This document shows, in pieces, positions 7,224 to 15,804 of a stretch of DNA of 18,457 nucleotides (position 1 is its first letter; the number at the start of each line of letters is the position of its first letter). Below the pieces are notes generated by a model. The model did no database searches, was not told the DNA's origin, and was given only the letters and a program-made list of their open reading frames with translations. Origin of the DNA: Thermoplasmata archaeon (GTDB taxonomy: Archaea > Thermoplasmatota > Thermoplasmata > GCA-020350865). The DNA is taken from the NCBI GenBank assembly GCA_020351895.1, contig CP070672.1, positions 3,979,875 through 3,998,331 on the forward strand, written 5' to 3'. A program made the position numbers and the translations under genes.

Positions 7224-8027
7224 TCATCCTGATTCTGCTTCTTTTTCAATAAACGACTTTCCATTCTGAACCTCAATACCCTTTGAGGTTATCTTCATGG
7301 GCCTTATGTATTCATCAAAATCAGAGCCTCTGAATTTTTCTATTGAAATGCCCCGATTGATGGGATCATAATCCTTCAATTTATGCAATCTTATCTCTCC
7401 TCTTGACAAAAAAACCTCTGTATTCAAATGCTCTGGCTCTGGAACCTGCGTTATGATCAAGGTGGTTGCCTCCATCTCGGCAACGAACCTTATGAAGGAT
7501 TGTAGCAGGATTCGCTGGTCCTCGCCTTTCATGCCGAACATCTTCAGTGATGTCATGGAATCTATTACAACTCTTGAAAACGTTTCACCGGTTGCTTCAT
7601 AGAGATCCTCTGCTTCCTGTCTCAGCATCTTCTGCACCGAATGTATGGAGACATCCATGGCCCTTAGACTCCTTGACATCCTTATGTCCCTCACATCGCG
7701 CATGGTGTGAAAATCCAAAATAGTCCCAACATCCTTGATAAGGCTACCCCTTTTGTATCCCCTGATATCGGGTATAGCATCCAAAATGTTGATAAAATCC
7801 AGATCAAAACCAAATGCCTGTGCATTTGCCTTTACCTCGTTGGGAGGCTCGTCCAATGCCACCAAAATAACATTCTCATCGGTTTTTATGCCCTCCATCA
7901 AGAAGTGGATGCCCATGGTCGTTTTTCCAGCACCGGGAGGGCCGGTTATAACATAGGGTCTTTTTGGGATCAGTCCCCCGAAAAGCATCTCGTCCAAGCC
8001 CTTAACACCAGTGCCTACCCTTTTCAT
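7224..8027 (-). CDS. KaiC/RAD55-family single-domain ATPase (upstream paralog)
   Basis: This is the first gene of the two-gene KaiC-like operon, 267 residues. It has GLDEMLFGGLIPKRP (10-24), Walker A GPPGAGKT (29-36), Walker B VVID (153-156) with the SMTSL switch, and the LSRGEIRLHKL...KFRG block (207-234). It is clearly homologous to the downstream protein along its whole length, including the insertion before the HS strand. The acidic pair is D59-E60 instead of E-E, so the first general-base glutamate is replaced by aspartate. That suggests a division of labour, with one subunit slower or regulatory; this is inference. The ATG at 8027 has only a weak purine stretch (GCAGGG) upstream. A C-terminal acidic tail of about 15 residues is unique to this copy. 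Confidence 0.88.
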   Translation of the reverse strand: MKRVGTGVKGLDEMLFGGLIPKRPYVITGPPGAGKTTMGIHFLMEGIKTDENVILVALDEPPNEVKANAQAFGFDLDFINILDAIPDIRGYKRGSLIKDVGTILDFHTMRDVRDIRMSRSLRAMDVSIHSVQKMLRQEAEDLYEATGETFSRVVIDSMTSLKMFGMKGEDQRILLQSFIRFVAEMEATTLIITQVPEPEHLNTEVFLSRGEIRLHKLKDYDPINRGISIEKFRGSDFDEYIRPMKITSKGIEVQNGKSFIEKEAESG

Positions 8028-8070
8028 GTAAACCCTGCCTTAAATCGGGGAGGGTTATAGGGATACCATA

Positions 8071-8080
8071 AGATAAAATA
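8071..8080 (-). promoter_or_regulatory. TATA-like box for the KaiC-like operon
   Basis: TATTTTATCT on the minus strand sits about 49 nt before the ATG, predicting a leader of about 23 nt. It lies in the 98-nt gap after the four-helix membrane protein gene and argues that the KaiC pair has its own promoter. Confidence 0.35.
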
Positions 8081-8125
8081 TTCCCATAAATAATTGATTT
8101 TAATAATTAGTAAATATTCAATCAT

Positions 8126-8674
8126 TTAAGGCTGGACAGTGGTAATTATTACTCCCTTGTGCTTCACTTCATCCGATATCTCATCTTCCTTCAATTCAGA
8201 GGCCTCCTCTGTATCCTCCTGTTTACGGTATGCCTGGAACTCCATTATATAGTACAGTACGTTGATACTGGTGACGATCAGGATAAGCACTATATAATTC
8301 CAGATATGCAGGCTGAAATTATACTCCTCCCATGTCTGATGTATCACGGGCTCCCCACCGAGCAGGGCAAAAAGCCAGACCACCACTAATAGTACATAAA
8401 CCTCGTTTAATATTAACCTCCCAGAACTGCCTTTTCCGAACCTGACCTGGTACTGGGAAACCAAAATCAAGACGATACCAACCGGTATGATCCTCAGTAA
8501 TATACCTATTAGTCTTGCACTTGAAAGCTCGGGATACGTGAATATGATTATAGTGAGTGCAATGGATGGCATGATAAGATAGAATATTAGGGCAAAGATC
8601 GCCTTGCTTGATATCCTTCTCTTTTTACCTATAGTCGAACCTGTAATCTTCAAATTTGACGTCGTATCCATCAT
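8126..8674 (-). CDS. Hypothetical four-helix membrane protein with acidic tail
   Basis: No family is recognised. The 182-residue protein has a basic N-terminus (GKKRRISSK), then four hydrophobic segments at about residues 26-46, 55-75, 87-106 and 122-143. A highly charged, mostly acidic C-terminal tail (EDTEEASELKEDEISDE) follows and is probably cytoplasmic. The start codon lies inside the preceding gene: the 5' 50 nt overlap it out of frame, and there is no other ATG before the first membrane helix. GGAGG sits immediately before the tandem ATGATG, closer than ideal spacing. The overlap indicates translational coupling to the secreted-domain protein upstream, so the two products probably work together at the membrane. 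Function is unknown. Confidence 0.72.
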   Translation of the reverse strand: MMDTTSNLKITGSTIGKKRRISSKAIFALIFYLIMPSIALTIIIFTYPELSSARLIGILLRIIPVGIVLILVSQYQVRFGKGSSGRLILNEVYVLLVVVWLFALLGGEPVIHQTWEEYNFSLHIWNYIVLILIVTSINVLYYIMEFQAYRKQEDTEEASELKEDEISDEVKHKGVIITTVQP

Positions 8675-9455
8675 CCTCCAATTTCATTATAAATATTATT
8701 TCGAATGTTACTTGGCGCCTGCCAGAAAGCACGTCCATTGTGACAGTCACAACCATCCTGCTGGTGTTATCACCCAAGGGCCATGATTCCATGCGAAGGG
8801 ATGCATCATTCCAATCGAATCTTCCCAGGATAACATTGTTGCCCACTTCGTCTGCAACCATATCCATGAAGCCATCTAAGTCGGCATTTTCTGAAACCAC
8901 ATATTTGAGAAGCTCAATTACATAACCACCTGTTTTATTCCCAATCTTTTTAGCGGGTGCCTCCCAGGGGTACTCTAGCGTATCGTCCACTACGAACCTA
9001 CCAAGGCCCCAAAGATAACTTGCAGTGATATCCACATCCAGGAAGAATACAGAATCATTGAACATGAGATTTCTCCATTCATCCATGTCGATCCTGTCAA
9101 ATGGTAACACGGCTATGATGTTGAATTTCCTCTCATGACCAGATGGAATCGTTAGATCCTTTTGACTGTAATCGATGAGCATGGTGCCCGCTTCAGATCT
9201 CACGATTGCATGTATGTCCAAATCCGCGATATCGTATAGACCGTTGTTCGTCACCGTGAAATTCGCAAAGAAGTTCGCCTCATCGTATCTCGTATCAATG
9301 GACCATGCAAAGTCCTCCTCCTCGGGAATTTCGACGTCAACTGCGCCTGCTGCTATGGTGTATAGGTTGATGAGAGAAAGTGAGGCCAACAAGCAGTTTG
9401 CAGCTATGACCACCATTCTAAATTTCATAACAGCTTCTTTATTGTCCAGGCGCAT
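8625..9455 (-). CDS. Hypothetical secreted or membrane-anchored protein
   Basis: This 276-residue protein has an N-terminal hydrophobic helix (about residues 12-38, ending LYTIAAGAVD) that reads as a signal peptide or anchor. A soluble, acidic external part follows. Residues about 45-135 look like a beta-sandwich of the extracellular LEA14/CARDB style: alternating hydrophobic strands around NFTVTNNGLYDIADLDIHAIV and an IPSGHERKFNIIAVLPF stretch typical of such domains. The resemblance is by eye only. The rest (about 150-276) is unassigned alpha/beta. Two starts are possible, ATG 9455 (with a G7 run directly before it) and ATG 9428, which gives a neater signal peptide but has no ribosome binding site. 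It overlaps the four-helix membrane protein gene downstream and probably forms a unit with it. Confidence 0.75.
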   Translation of the reverse strand: MRLDNKEAVMKFRMVVIAANCLLASLSLINLYTIAAGAVDVEIPEEEDFAWSIDTRYDEANFFANFTVTNNGLYDIADLDIHAIVRSEAGTMLIDYSQKDLTIPSGHERKFNIIAVLPFDRIDMDEWRNLMFNDSVFFLDVDITASYLWGLGRFVVDDTLEYPWEAPAKKIGNKTGGYVIELLKYVVSENADLDGFMDMVADEVGNNVILGRFDWNDASLRMESWPLGDNTSRMVVTVTMDVLSGRRQVTFEIIFIMKLEDDGYDVKFEDYRFDYR

Positions 9456-9508
9456 CCCCCCCGATAAAGGAAAGAACTCTCTCCCCCTTTCAGGGTTTAT
9501 TCGGGCTG

Positions 9509-9517
9509 CTTATAAAA
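9509..9517 (-). promoter_or_regulatory. TATA box for the secreted/four-helix membrane protein pair
   Basis: TTTTATAAG on the minus strand predicts transcription from about 9487, giving a leader of about 32 nt to the ATG at 9455. It directly abuts the U-run that follows the nested inverted repeat, so a terminator and a promoter may overlap here. Confidence 0.45.
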
Positions 9518-9525
9518 AAAAGAGA

Positions 9526-9603
9526 CCAGGATTCAGGCCATACAAACTGGATTTGCACGCTGTTCGGGTTGGAGCATCCAACCTCAGTGTGGCTCTTCTC
9601 TGG
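9526..9603. repeat. Nested inverted-repeat element, possible structured RNA or terminator
   Basis: Three stems are stacked. The outer stem is 9526-9530 with 9599-9603 (CCAGG/TCTGG, one G-U). The middle stem is 9537-9543 with 9587-9593 (GCCATAC/GTGTGGC, one U-G on the plus strand). The perfect 7-bp apical stem is 9567-9573 with 9577-9583 (GGTTGGA/TCCAACC, loop GCA). On the minus strand the outer stem is followed within 5 nt by eight T residues, as in an archaeal oligo-U terminator. The G-U pairs favour the plus strand and the U-run favours the minus strand, so the orientation is open. Confidence 0.4.
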
Positions 9604-9845
9604 ATTGCATGAAATGCGCGGATTTCGCATCCCTAAATCTTAACTTCTTCTCTTACATGAGAGAAAACCTCTCCATAATTGTGGAAGTTATTTGAAGGAT
9701 GAGTTGAGTGTAAATTGAGTGTTGCATCCCGAGACTTTTTTTTATGATTAGCCCAAGTATAATATATGGTTAGTTCTTCTATAAATAGGTTTTGTCATGA
9801 TTGTTATACTGGACTTTTTAAAAGTTTGATATCGGTTTTGCGATA

Positions 9846-9865
9846 CCGAAAAAATTAATCGAAAT
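9846..9865 (-). terminator. Oligo-T terminator after the isochorismatase-family gene
   Basis: On the minus strand, T-rich sequence including a TTTTTT run follows the stop codon within 20 nt. A TATCG/CGATA inverted repeat comes just after it. This is the arrangement expected for archaeal U-tract termination. Confidence 0.35.
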
Positions 9866-10456
9866 TTACTTTACCAATTTCAGAACCTCTTTGAATTCTT
9901 CTGTGTCTGCCCTCTCCATGATTTCGTACATCGCCATCTCGGTGCTGGAGATTATGGCTCCGAACTGTCTCATCTTATCTATCCCGAAGTCTCTGTTCAT
10001 TCGTGTCCTTGAGGAAATTGCATCGGCTATCACGTGAACCTCGTAACCTGAATCCATTGCATCCAATGTTGTTTGCTCGACACATATGTGGGATTCGATT
10101 CCACAGATCATTATCCTTTTTACATCGAGTTCTTTAATCTTCTTTGAAAATCCCGGAGATCCGAAACAGCTGAAGATGACCTTCTTTTTTGGCGAGTATT
10201 CCTTAAGCACTTCATTTATCTCTGTGACCGTGGTACCTAGGCCTTTTGGGTAGTGCTCAGTGAGGATTACGGGTATGTCCATGATATGGGCAAACTTTAT
10301 CATCATCTTGATATTATCCACAACCTTCTCCTTGTCAACCACATAGGGAAGTAGTTTCTCCTGAACATCCACAACAACCAAAGCAGTGTTCTCTTTTGTT
10401 AATATGGCGGGATGATGTTTTGATGTATTTTCATGCTCCATGGGAACCACGCTCAT
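9866..10456 (-). CDS. Isochorismatase-family cysteine hydrolase
   Basis: This 196-residue cytoplasmic hydrolase has the family triad: D30 in VVVDVQ, K92 four residues before the serine of FSCFG, and nucleophile C125 in GIESHICVEQT, with the usual preceding cis-peptide-type segment. The family cleaves C-N or C-O bonds in small molecules (nicotinamide, carbamoyl compounds, isochorismate). This form resembles the broad YcaC-like subgroup, and its substrate cannot be read from sequence. The frame extends 15 codons further upstream to an ATG at 10501. I chose the ATG at 10456 because a TATA box lies 25 nt before it, implying a leaderless mRNA, and because the upstream residues do not look conserved. 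It is divergent from the MoxR-type ATPase gene and not obviously linked to it. Confidence 0.9.
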   Translation of the reverse strand: MSVVPMEHENTSKHHPAILTKENTALVVVDVQEKLLPYVVDKEKVVDNIKMMIKFAHIMDIPVILTEHYPKGLGTTVTEINEVLKEYSPKKKVIFSCFGSPGFSKKIKELDVKRIMICGIESHICVEQTTLDAMDSGYEVHVIADAISSRTRMNRDFGIDKMRQFGAIISSTEMAMYEIMERADTEEFKEVLKLVK

Positions 10457-10475
10457 GATAAAGAGATATTTGATT

Positions 10476-10486
10476 ATTATATTTTT
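10476..10486 (-). promoter_or_regulatory. TATA box of the isochorismatase-family gene
   Basis: AAAAATATAAT on the minus strand is centred about 25 nt from the ATG at 10456, so the transcript would begin at or next to the start codon. It lies within the longer version of the reading frame, which argues against the upstream ATG. Confidence 0.5.
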
Positions 10487-10539
10487 GTCTGGGTTCTGCA
10501 TGGAAATTGGAGGGGAAAGAATTATCTAATTGAACCTAT

Positions 10540-12105
10540 ATGCTTCATTCTACAATGGAAAAAAACCATCGGGAGAGGAGTGAATTGCTAGAAAAGAAAA
10601 AAGAGAGCGGACAGACACTAATCGAAAACAGTGTAGAACCAGAGTTGCCCAAGGATTTTCTGAGAAAGCAGCTTCAGGCGAGAATAGGGATGCTGAGGGA
10701 AAAAGGAATGGAGGATGATGACATTCTTCAGAACCTCTATCCCAATACAATACTAGATACACACACTTTGGAGTCCTTAAATGCCGCCCTGATTGCAGGA
10801 AATAACGTTCTTCTATTCGGCCCCCCGGGCTCGGGAAAAACCAATCTCGCAAAGGATATTTGGGAACTGTTTCCCAAGAGAAATTTCGTTGTTGAAGGGT
10901 GTCCGGTACAAGATAATCCCTACAGTATTTTCGATTCAAGGTACTTCAAACTAGTGCCTGCATGTCCCTTCTGCAAGACGAGATTCGGGGAGCTGTCATA
11001 TGCGGAGTTGGGAGATTTTGATCCTTCGAAAGTGGATCCATCAAAAGTACCTGTGGGTATGATCAACCTTCGCGAGGGACACGGCTTGGCGAGAATCCAG
11101 GGCTCCCCTGAGGTATTTCCCGACAACCTCACGGGTACCTTAAACCTTCAGAGATTGGAAAGGATCGGAGATCCAACCAGCCCCCTCGTAATAGAACCAG
11201 GAAAACTGCTCCAGGCCAACCGCGGTCTTCTCATGGTCGATGAGATCGGGAAATTGCCGAGAGGAACACAGAATGTTCTCCTTCAGGCCTTACAGGAGCA
11301 CATCGTGTCACCTGCGAAATCAAGAGAAACTTTTCCTGCGGCCTTCATAGCAATTTGCACCTCAAATATAGACGATTTGGACAATATCAACGAGCCCCTC
11401 AACGATAGATTGTCAAATATTCATGTGAACTTCAATTCCCTTCACCATAAGAACAGGAAAATCGTGGACTTGGCAATCTCAAAGAGCTCACACGAGGCTT
11501 TGATTCCCGAGGTATTCCTTGAAGGCAGTGTCTTTCTTACCGAGGCTTGGAGGAACTTCTCAGGGGACATCTACGAACTATCAGAGGTCGGCAGTAATAG
11601 GACCATGATTGATATCGTAACAAGGGCAGAGGCCTACACGAGCCTGCAAAAGCGGAGAATGGTGTCTTTAGAGGACTTTGAGAAAGGAGCTGTTTCAGCC
11701 ATGCTGGGACGTATAAGAGCCAGGGGAGGAGACTCCCTGGCACAGAACGAGGATCGAATAAATACTTTCATAGCGAAGAACCTCCACAAACAGCTGAAGA
11801 AGGCTGGGAGAATGTACTGGTGTGGATTCTATAAAGATGTGCTGAATGAAGACAAACCAGAAGGAAAGAGGGTGTTGGAAGAATGTCAAAAGGTATTGAA
11901 GAATCCCGAGCTTGCCAAGGGCGCACTCAAGCAGGATTCCTCCCAGAAAAAGTACAGGAAGTTCGGGAAATATTCCGTGAAAAGAGAACATTACACAGCT
12001 GATTTAAGTGATGATGAGGTCGTGCTCTCTGTTTTCGGTCTCCTCACATCTTTGGACGTATTCGAATGCGATGAGAGCGCATTGAATATAAAAATCACTG
12101 AATAA
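10540..12105 (+). CDS. MoxR/Mg-chelatase-type AAA+ ATPase with cysteine-bearing insert
   Basis: This 521-residue AAA+ protein has Walker A GPPGSGKT (94-101), Walker B LLMVDEIG with D234-E235, sensor 1 TSN (274-276) and an arginine-finger region NDR (288-290). The arrangement fits the MoxR/ChlI (helix-2-insert) clade. Between Walker A and Walker B is a long insert with C121, C142 and C145 (CPxx...CPFC), which could hold a metal with a ligand from elsewhere. Residues 1-60 are charged and helical, and the C-terminal 100 residues are unassigned. MoxR ATPases work with a VWA partner to load metals or remodel client proteins, and the next gene, 10 nt downstream, encodes that partner. The start may instead be ATG 10555; neither ATG has a good ribosome binding site. 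The client is unknown. Confidence 0.87.
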   Translation: MLHSTMEKNHRERSELLEKKKESGQTLIENSVEPELPKDFLRKQLQARIGMLREKGMEDDDILQNLYPNTILDTHTLESLNAALIAGNNVLLFGPPGSGKTNLAKDIWELFPKRNFVVEGCPVQDNPYSIFDSRYFKLVPACPFCKTRFGELSYAELGDFDPSKVDPSKVPVGMINLREGHGLARIQGSPEVFPDNLTGTLNLQRLERIGDPTSPLVIEPGKLLQANRGLLMVDEIGKLPRGTQNVLLQALQEHIVSPAKSRETFPAAFIAICTSNIDDLDNINEPLNDRLSNIHVNFNSLHHKNRKIVDLAISKSSHEALIPEVFLEGSVFLTEAWRNFSGDIYELSEVGSNRTMIDIVTRAEAYTSLQKRRMVSLEDFEKGAVSAMLGRIRARGGDSLAQNEDRINTFIAKNLHKQLKKAGRMYWCGFYKDVLNEDKPEGKRVLEECQKVLKNPELAKGALKQDSSQKKYRKFGKYSVKREHYTADLSDDEVVLSVFGLLTSLDVFECDESALNIKITE

Positions 12106-12115
12106 GGCGATTTGA

Positions 12116-13963
12116 ATGGAACTTCCAGATTGCGATGTTTTTGAAGATGATCTGGTTTTAAGTTATAAAGAAAATATCGAATTGGTCACCAAACTGATAG
12201 AAGAAGGTCCTGAGTACATAGATAAGTTTGTAAAGGAGCAGACAAAGAAGGATTCTGCAATAGCAAGGTACATAAAAAACCTGAGGAGCAGACTGGAAAA
12301 ACAGGCCGAGAAAATAAAAGCGGAAAGACAGAAGGGATACCTGAGTAAGTTGAAAGCAGTGCATAAAAAAAGGGACACTCAGATTAATGGGGCGATAAAA
12401 GAGGGTTTGAGGCTCACTGAGGAGCAAATGGCCCTTCAAGCCAGATTAAACGAGTTACTTGAAAGCGCCTTGCTCGGTGATGATTTCGTGAAACTTGTCA
12501 TAGATGCACCATTGGTTATAGAGGAAGAAGAAGTAGGTTTGGGGAGAAGGATTCTAACCAAGATCATCAATTTTTTCAAAATGATTGGAAAGGGCATAAA
12601 GCGTTTTTATATGTGGCTGAAAAGAAAGCTCGGACGTGCAAAGCCCCTTGAAGAGGAGGAAATGGAGCCAAAAATTCCGAAGTTGCTCCTTTCATTCCCC
12701 TCAATTGAAGGCAACCTCAAAGACATCGATTCAAGGTTTGGAAACGCCCTTCTCACGTCTCCCAACCTAAGGGAGGAGATGGAGAAAAACATGCTAAAGC
12801 GTGGGAGGTTCAGACGCTCCAGGCTTTCATTGAGAAGGAGACTTCGGAAGAAGAGGTACGTGGAAGATGCAAGACAGGCTTTCTACGATAGGCTGGAGAG
12901 GAAGATGCAAAAGAAAGTCAATAAGATAGAGGCAAAAAGAGAGGCACTCACAAAAAGGGCCAAGGATTTGAAGGTGCAAAAGAAGCAGGCAAAGGATAAT
13001 GCAATGAAGGAAGAAGAAAGACTGAAAAAACAAAGGGAAAAGGAGGAGGCACATATAAAGGAGCAATTGAAATCCAAACCGCGTGATGTGGCAAAGAGCA
13101 AGGTGACCGAGAAGCTAGAATATTCAGGATTTATCACCCGAGAAGGTGATGAGCTGCAAATTACATCCCAGTTGGTTGACAGGTTCGCCGACATCGTTTT
13201 TACGGCTGAGATACAGAACATTCCCATGGCCTATCACGCAATATACGGTGCCCATGAGGTGGAGGGTGTGTATGAGAGGGGAAAGCTGAGAATGGTGGAT
13301 GAGATCTCAAGGATGGATATTGTTGAGAGCATGATCAATTCTCGGATTCATCACCCCTCAGACAAGCACCTCTATGAGGACGATATAGTGACTTATAGGG
13401 ATCTAAGAGGTGCCAACAACCATGTCGTGCTTATGTTCGATAAAAGTGGGAGTATGGATGAAAATGAACGTATTGTTGCTGCTAAGAAGGCTATACTGGC
13501 CCTTTACAAGGCAGTGAAGGAGAGGAATCCAAGGAATGTTGTGGACCTCGTGGCCTTCGATACAGAGGTTAAGGTGATGGATCTTCTCGGTGTCTGGCAG
13601 AGCGAGGCAAAGGGTTTTACGAATACAGGCGAAGCAATAAAGATGGCAAGAACATTGCTTTCTGAATCCCAAGCGGACAGGAAGCTGGTCTATTTGATTA
13701 CCGATGGTTTACCAGAGGCGTACACAGAGGATGAAAACGTGTATGCTGGAGATACAGAGAAAAGTCTAGCATTTGCAGTTGACCAAGCTAAGGAGCTGGG
13801 ACTTTTGCATGATGTTCATCTAACCATGATACTTTTAGAGGCAAAAGAGAAGATGTATATGGATGCCGCACAGAAGATTGTTACAGCTTCCGATGGAAAG
13901 ACCGTGGTGGTAGAGCCGCAAGAATTGGCAGCAGAGATGATCATGGACTTTGCCTCATTATAG
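12116..13963 (+). CDS. VWA-domain protein, partner of the MoxR-type ATPase
   Basis: This 615-residue protein has a C-terminal von Willebrand A domain (about 435-615) with a complete MIDAS: DKSGS (D442, S444, S446), threonine at 502/504 in FTNTGEA, and ITDG with D530. It should bind Mg2+ and a partner acidic residue. Upstream are a helical N-terminal region (1-130), then a very basic amphipathic stretch (about 144-174, with aromatic and lysine-rich content). A long Lys/Arg/Glu-rich coiled-coil region (about 225-325) follows, and then a small globular segment (327-425). The protein has no signal peptide, so it is cytoplasmic, perhaps touching the membrane or nucleic acid. The ATG lies 10 nt after the ATPase stop codon, without a clear ribosome binding site. 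The pair resembles MoxR-VWA or ChlI-ChlD modules; the client is unknown. Confidence 0.87.
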   Translation: MELPDCDVFEDDLVLSYKENIELVTKLIEEGPEYIDKFVKEQTKKDSAIARYIKNLRSRLEKQAEKIKAERQKGYLSKLKAVHKKRDTQINGAIKEGLRLTEEQMALQARLNELLESALLGDDFVKLVIDAPLVIEEEEVGLGRRILTKIINFFKMIGKGIKRFYMWLKRKLGRAKPLEEEEMEPKIPKLLLSFPSIEGNLKDIDSRFGNALLTSPNLREEMEKNMLKRGRFRRSRLSLRRRLRKKRYVEDARQAFYDRLERKMQKKVNKIEAKREALTKRAKDLKVQKKQAKDNAMKEEERLKKQREKEEAHIKEQLKSKPRDVAKSKVTEKLEYSGFITREGDELQITSQLVDRFADIVFTAEIQNIPMAYHAIYGAHEVEGVYERGKLRMVDEISRMDIVESMINSRIHHPSDKHLYEDDIVTYRDLRGANNHVVLMFDKSGSMDENERIVAAKKAILALYKAVKERNPRNVVDLVAFDTEVKVMDLLGVWQSEAKGFTNTGEAIKMARTLLSESQADRKLVYLITDGLPEAYTEDENVYAGDTEKSLAFAVDQAKELGLLHDVHLTMILLEAKEKMYMDAAQKIVTASDGKTVVVEPQELAAEMIMDFASL

Positions 13964-13992
13964 CTACCATTTTTCTGGTATCTACAAAAATG

Positions 13993-14002
13993 TTATTATA
14001 TA
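13993..14002 (+). promoter_or_regulatory. TATA box of the riboflavin operon
   Basis: TTATTATATA is centred about 27 nt before the ribB ATG, and there is no ribosome binding site, so a leaderless ribB transcript is likely. The spacer between the VWA stop codon and ribB is only 61 nt, leaving no room for an FMN riboswitch. Confidence 0.55.
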
Positions 14003-14024
14003 GCCGCTTAATACAACTGAACCC

Positions 14025-14716
14025 ATGACCGCAAATGGCGTGCAAAACGCATTGAATGCCCTAAAAAAGGGTAAATTCGTGTTGGTTTACGATGCAGATG
14101 GCAGAGAAGAGGAAACAGATTTTGTAATAGCATCCCAGTTCATAACTCCAGATGCCATAAAAACCATGAGGAAAGATGGAGGGGGATTGATTTGTACAAC
14201 CGTTCACAGGCCCATAGGTGAGAAACTGGGTCTGCCATATCTTGCAGATGTGTTCTATAAGATGGGTGTAGAATACCCAGTACTCCGAGAATTGATTCCA
14301 AACGACATTCCCTACGATGCAAAATCCTCCTTTGCAATCACCATAAACCACAGAAAGACTTTCACAGGCATAACCGATGTCGATAGGGCATTGACAATAT
14401 CGGAGTTCACGAAAATAGCCGAGTCGGCGCAAAAAGCCGAAGACGGTTGGGTGAAGAAGGAGTTTGGCCGGCTGTTTCGTGCTCCAGGACATGTTCATCT
14501 CTTAAATGCATCCGAGAAACTTCTCGAAAAAAGAAAAGGACATACAGAGCTTTCCACAGCTCTTATGATGATGGCAGGGCTGGTTCCTTCAGCTACGATT
14601 TGCGAGATGATCGGTGATGACGGTAAATCCCTCTCAAAGAATCTCGCGAAGGATTATGCTAGAAAGTGTGATTTGATATTCCTTGAGGGTTTCGAAATCG
14701 TGGAGGCTTGGAGAGT

Positions 14717-14729
<13 letters not shown>
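14025..14729 (+). CDS. ribB: 3,4-dihydroxy-2-butanone 4-phosphate synthase
   Basis: RibB makes DHBP and formate from ribulose 5-phosphate, supplying the four-carbon unit of riboflavin. The 234-residue length matches the monofunctional archaeal enzyme, with no fused GTP cyclohydrolase II. Visible are the acidic metal/substrate loop DADGREEETDF (23-33), GGGLICTT (52-59), the SSFAITINHRKTFTGITDVDRALTI block (101-125), FRAPGHVHLL (151-160) and GHTELSTAL (172-180) with its catalytic histidine. It heads a plus-strand operon and overlaps the start of ribL by 13 nt, indicating coupling. The call is firm. Confidence 0.96.
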
Positions 14730-15781
<1,052 letters not shown>

Positions 15782-15804
15782 ATAAGAATATGGAGGAGTG
15801 ATAA

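Larger units (their letters stand above)
9456..9865. other. 410-base gene-free spacer
   Basis: No credible coding frame is present. The left third carries the TATA box for the minus-strand pair and a nested inverted-repeat structure (9526-9603). A second small imperfect stem sits at about 9610-9630. The right part (9735-9865) is AT-rich with a T8 run at about 9735-9742, TATAAATA at about 9780, and a TATCG/CGATA hairpin near 9829-9845. That hairpin, with the oligo-T on the minus strand just after the hydrolase stop codon, probably ends the isochorismatase-family transcript. What the stretch does as a whole is not clear. Confidence 0.5.

Noticed and set aside
9537..9593. tRNA-like acceptor pairing GCCATAC/GTGTGGC
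   Set aside because: Only about 57 nt long, with no T-loop GTTCRANNC and no D or anticodon arm, so it is not a tRNA.
9461..9655. Continuation of a plus-strand frame (9175-9612) into the spacer
   Set aside because: It is mostly antisense to the secreted-protein gene and has no start signal or recognisable motif.
13964..14024. FMN riboswitch upstream of ribB
   Set aside because: The 61-nt gap is too short and contains the TATA box. No conserved FMN-aptamer sequence is seen.
14708..14716. TTG start for ribL nine nt upstream
   Set aside because: The ATG at 14717 has a closer ribosome binding site and gives the usual MVRVMATG beginning of the family.
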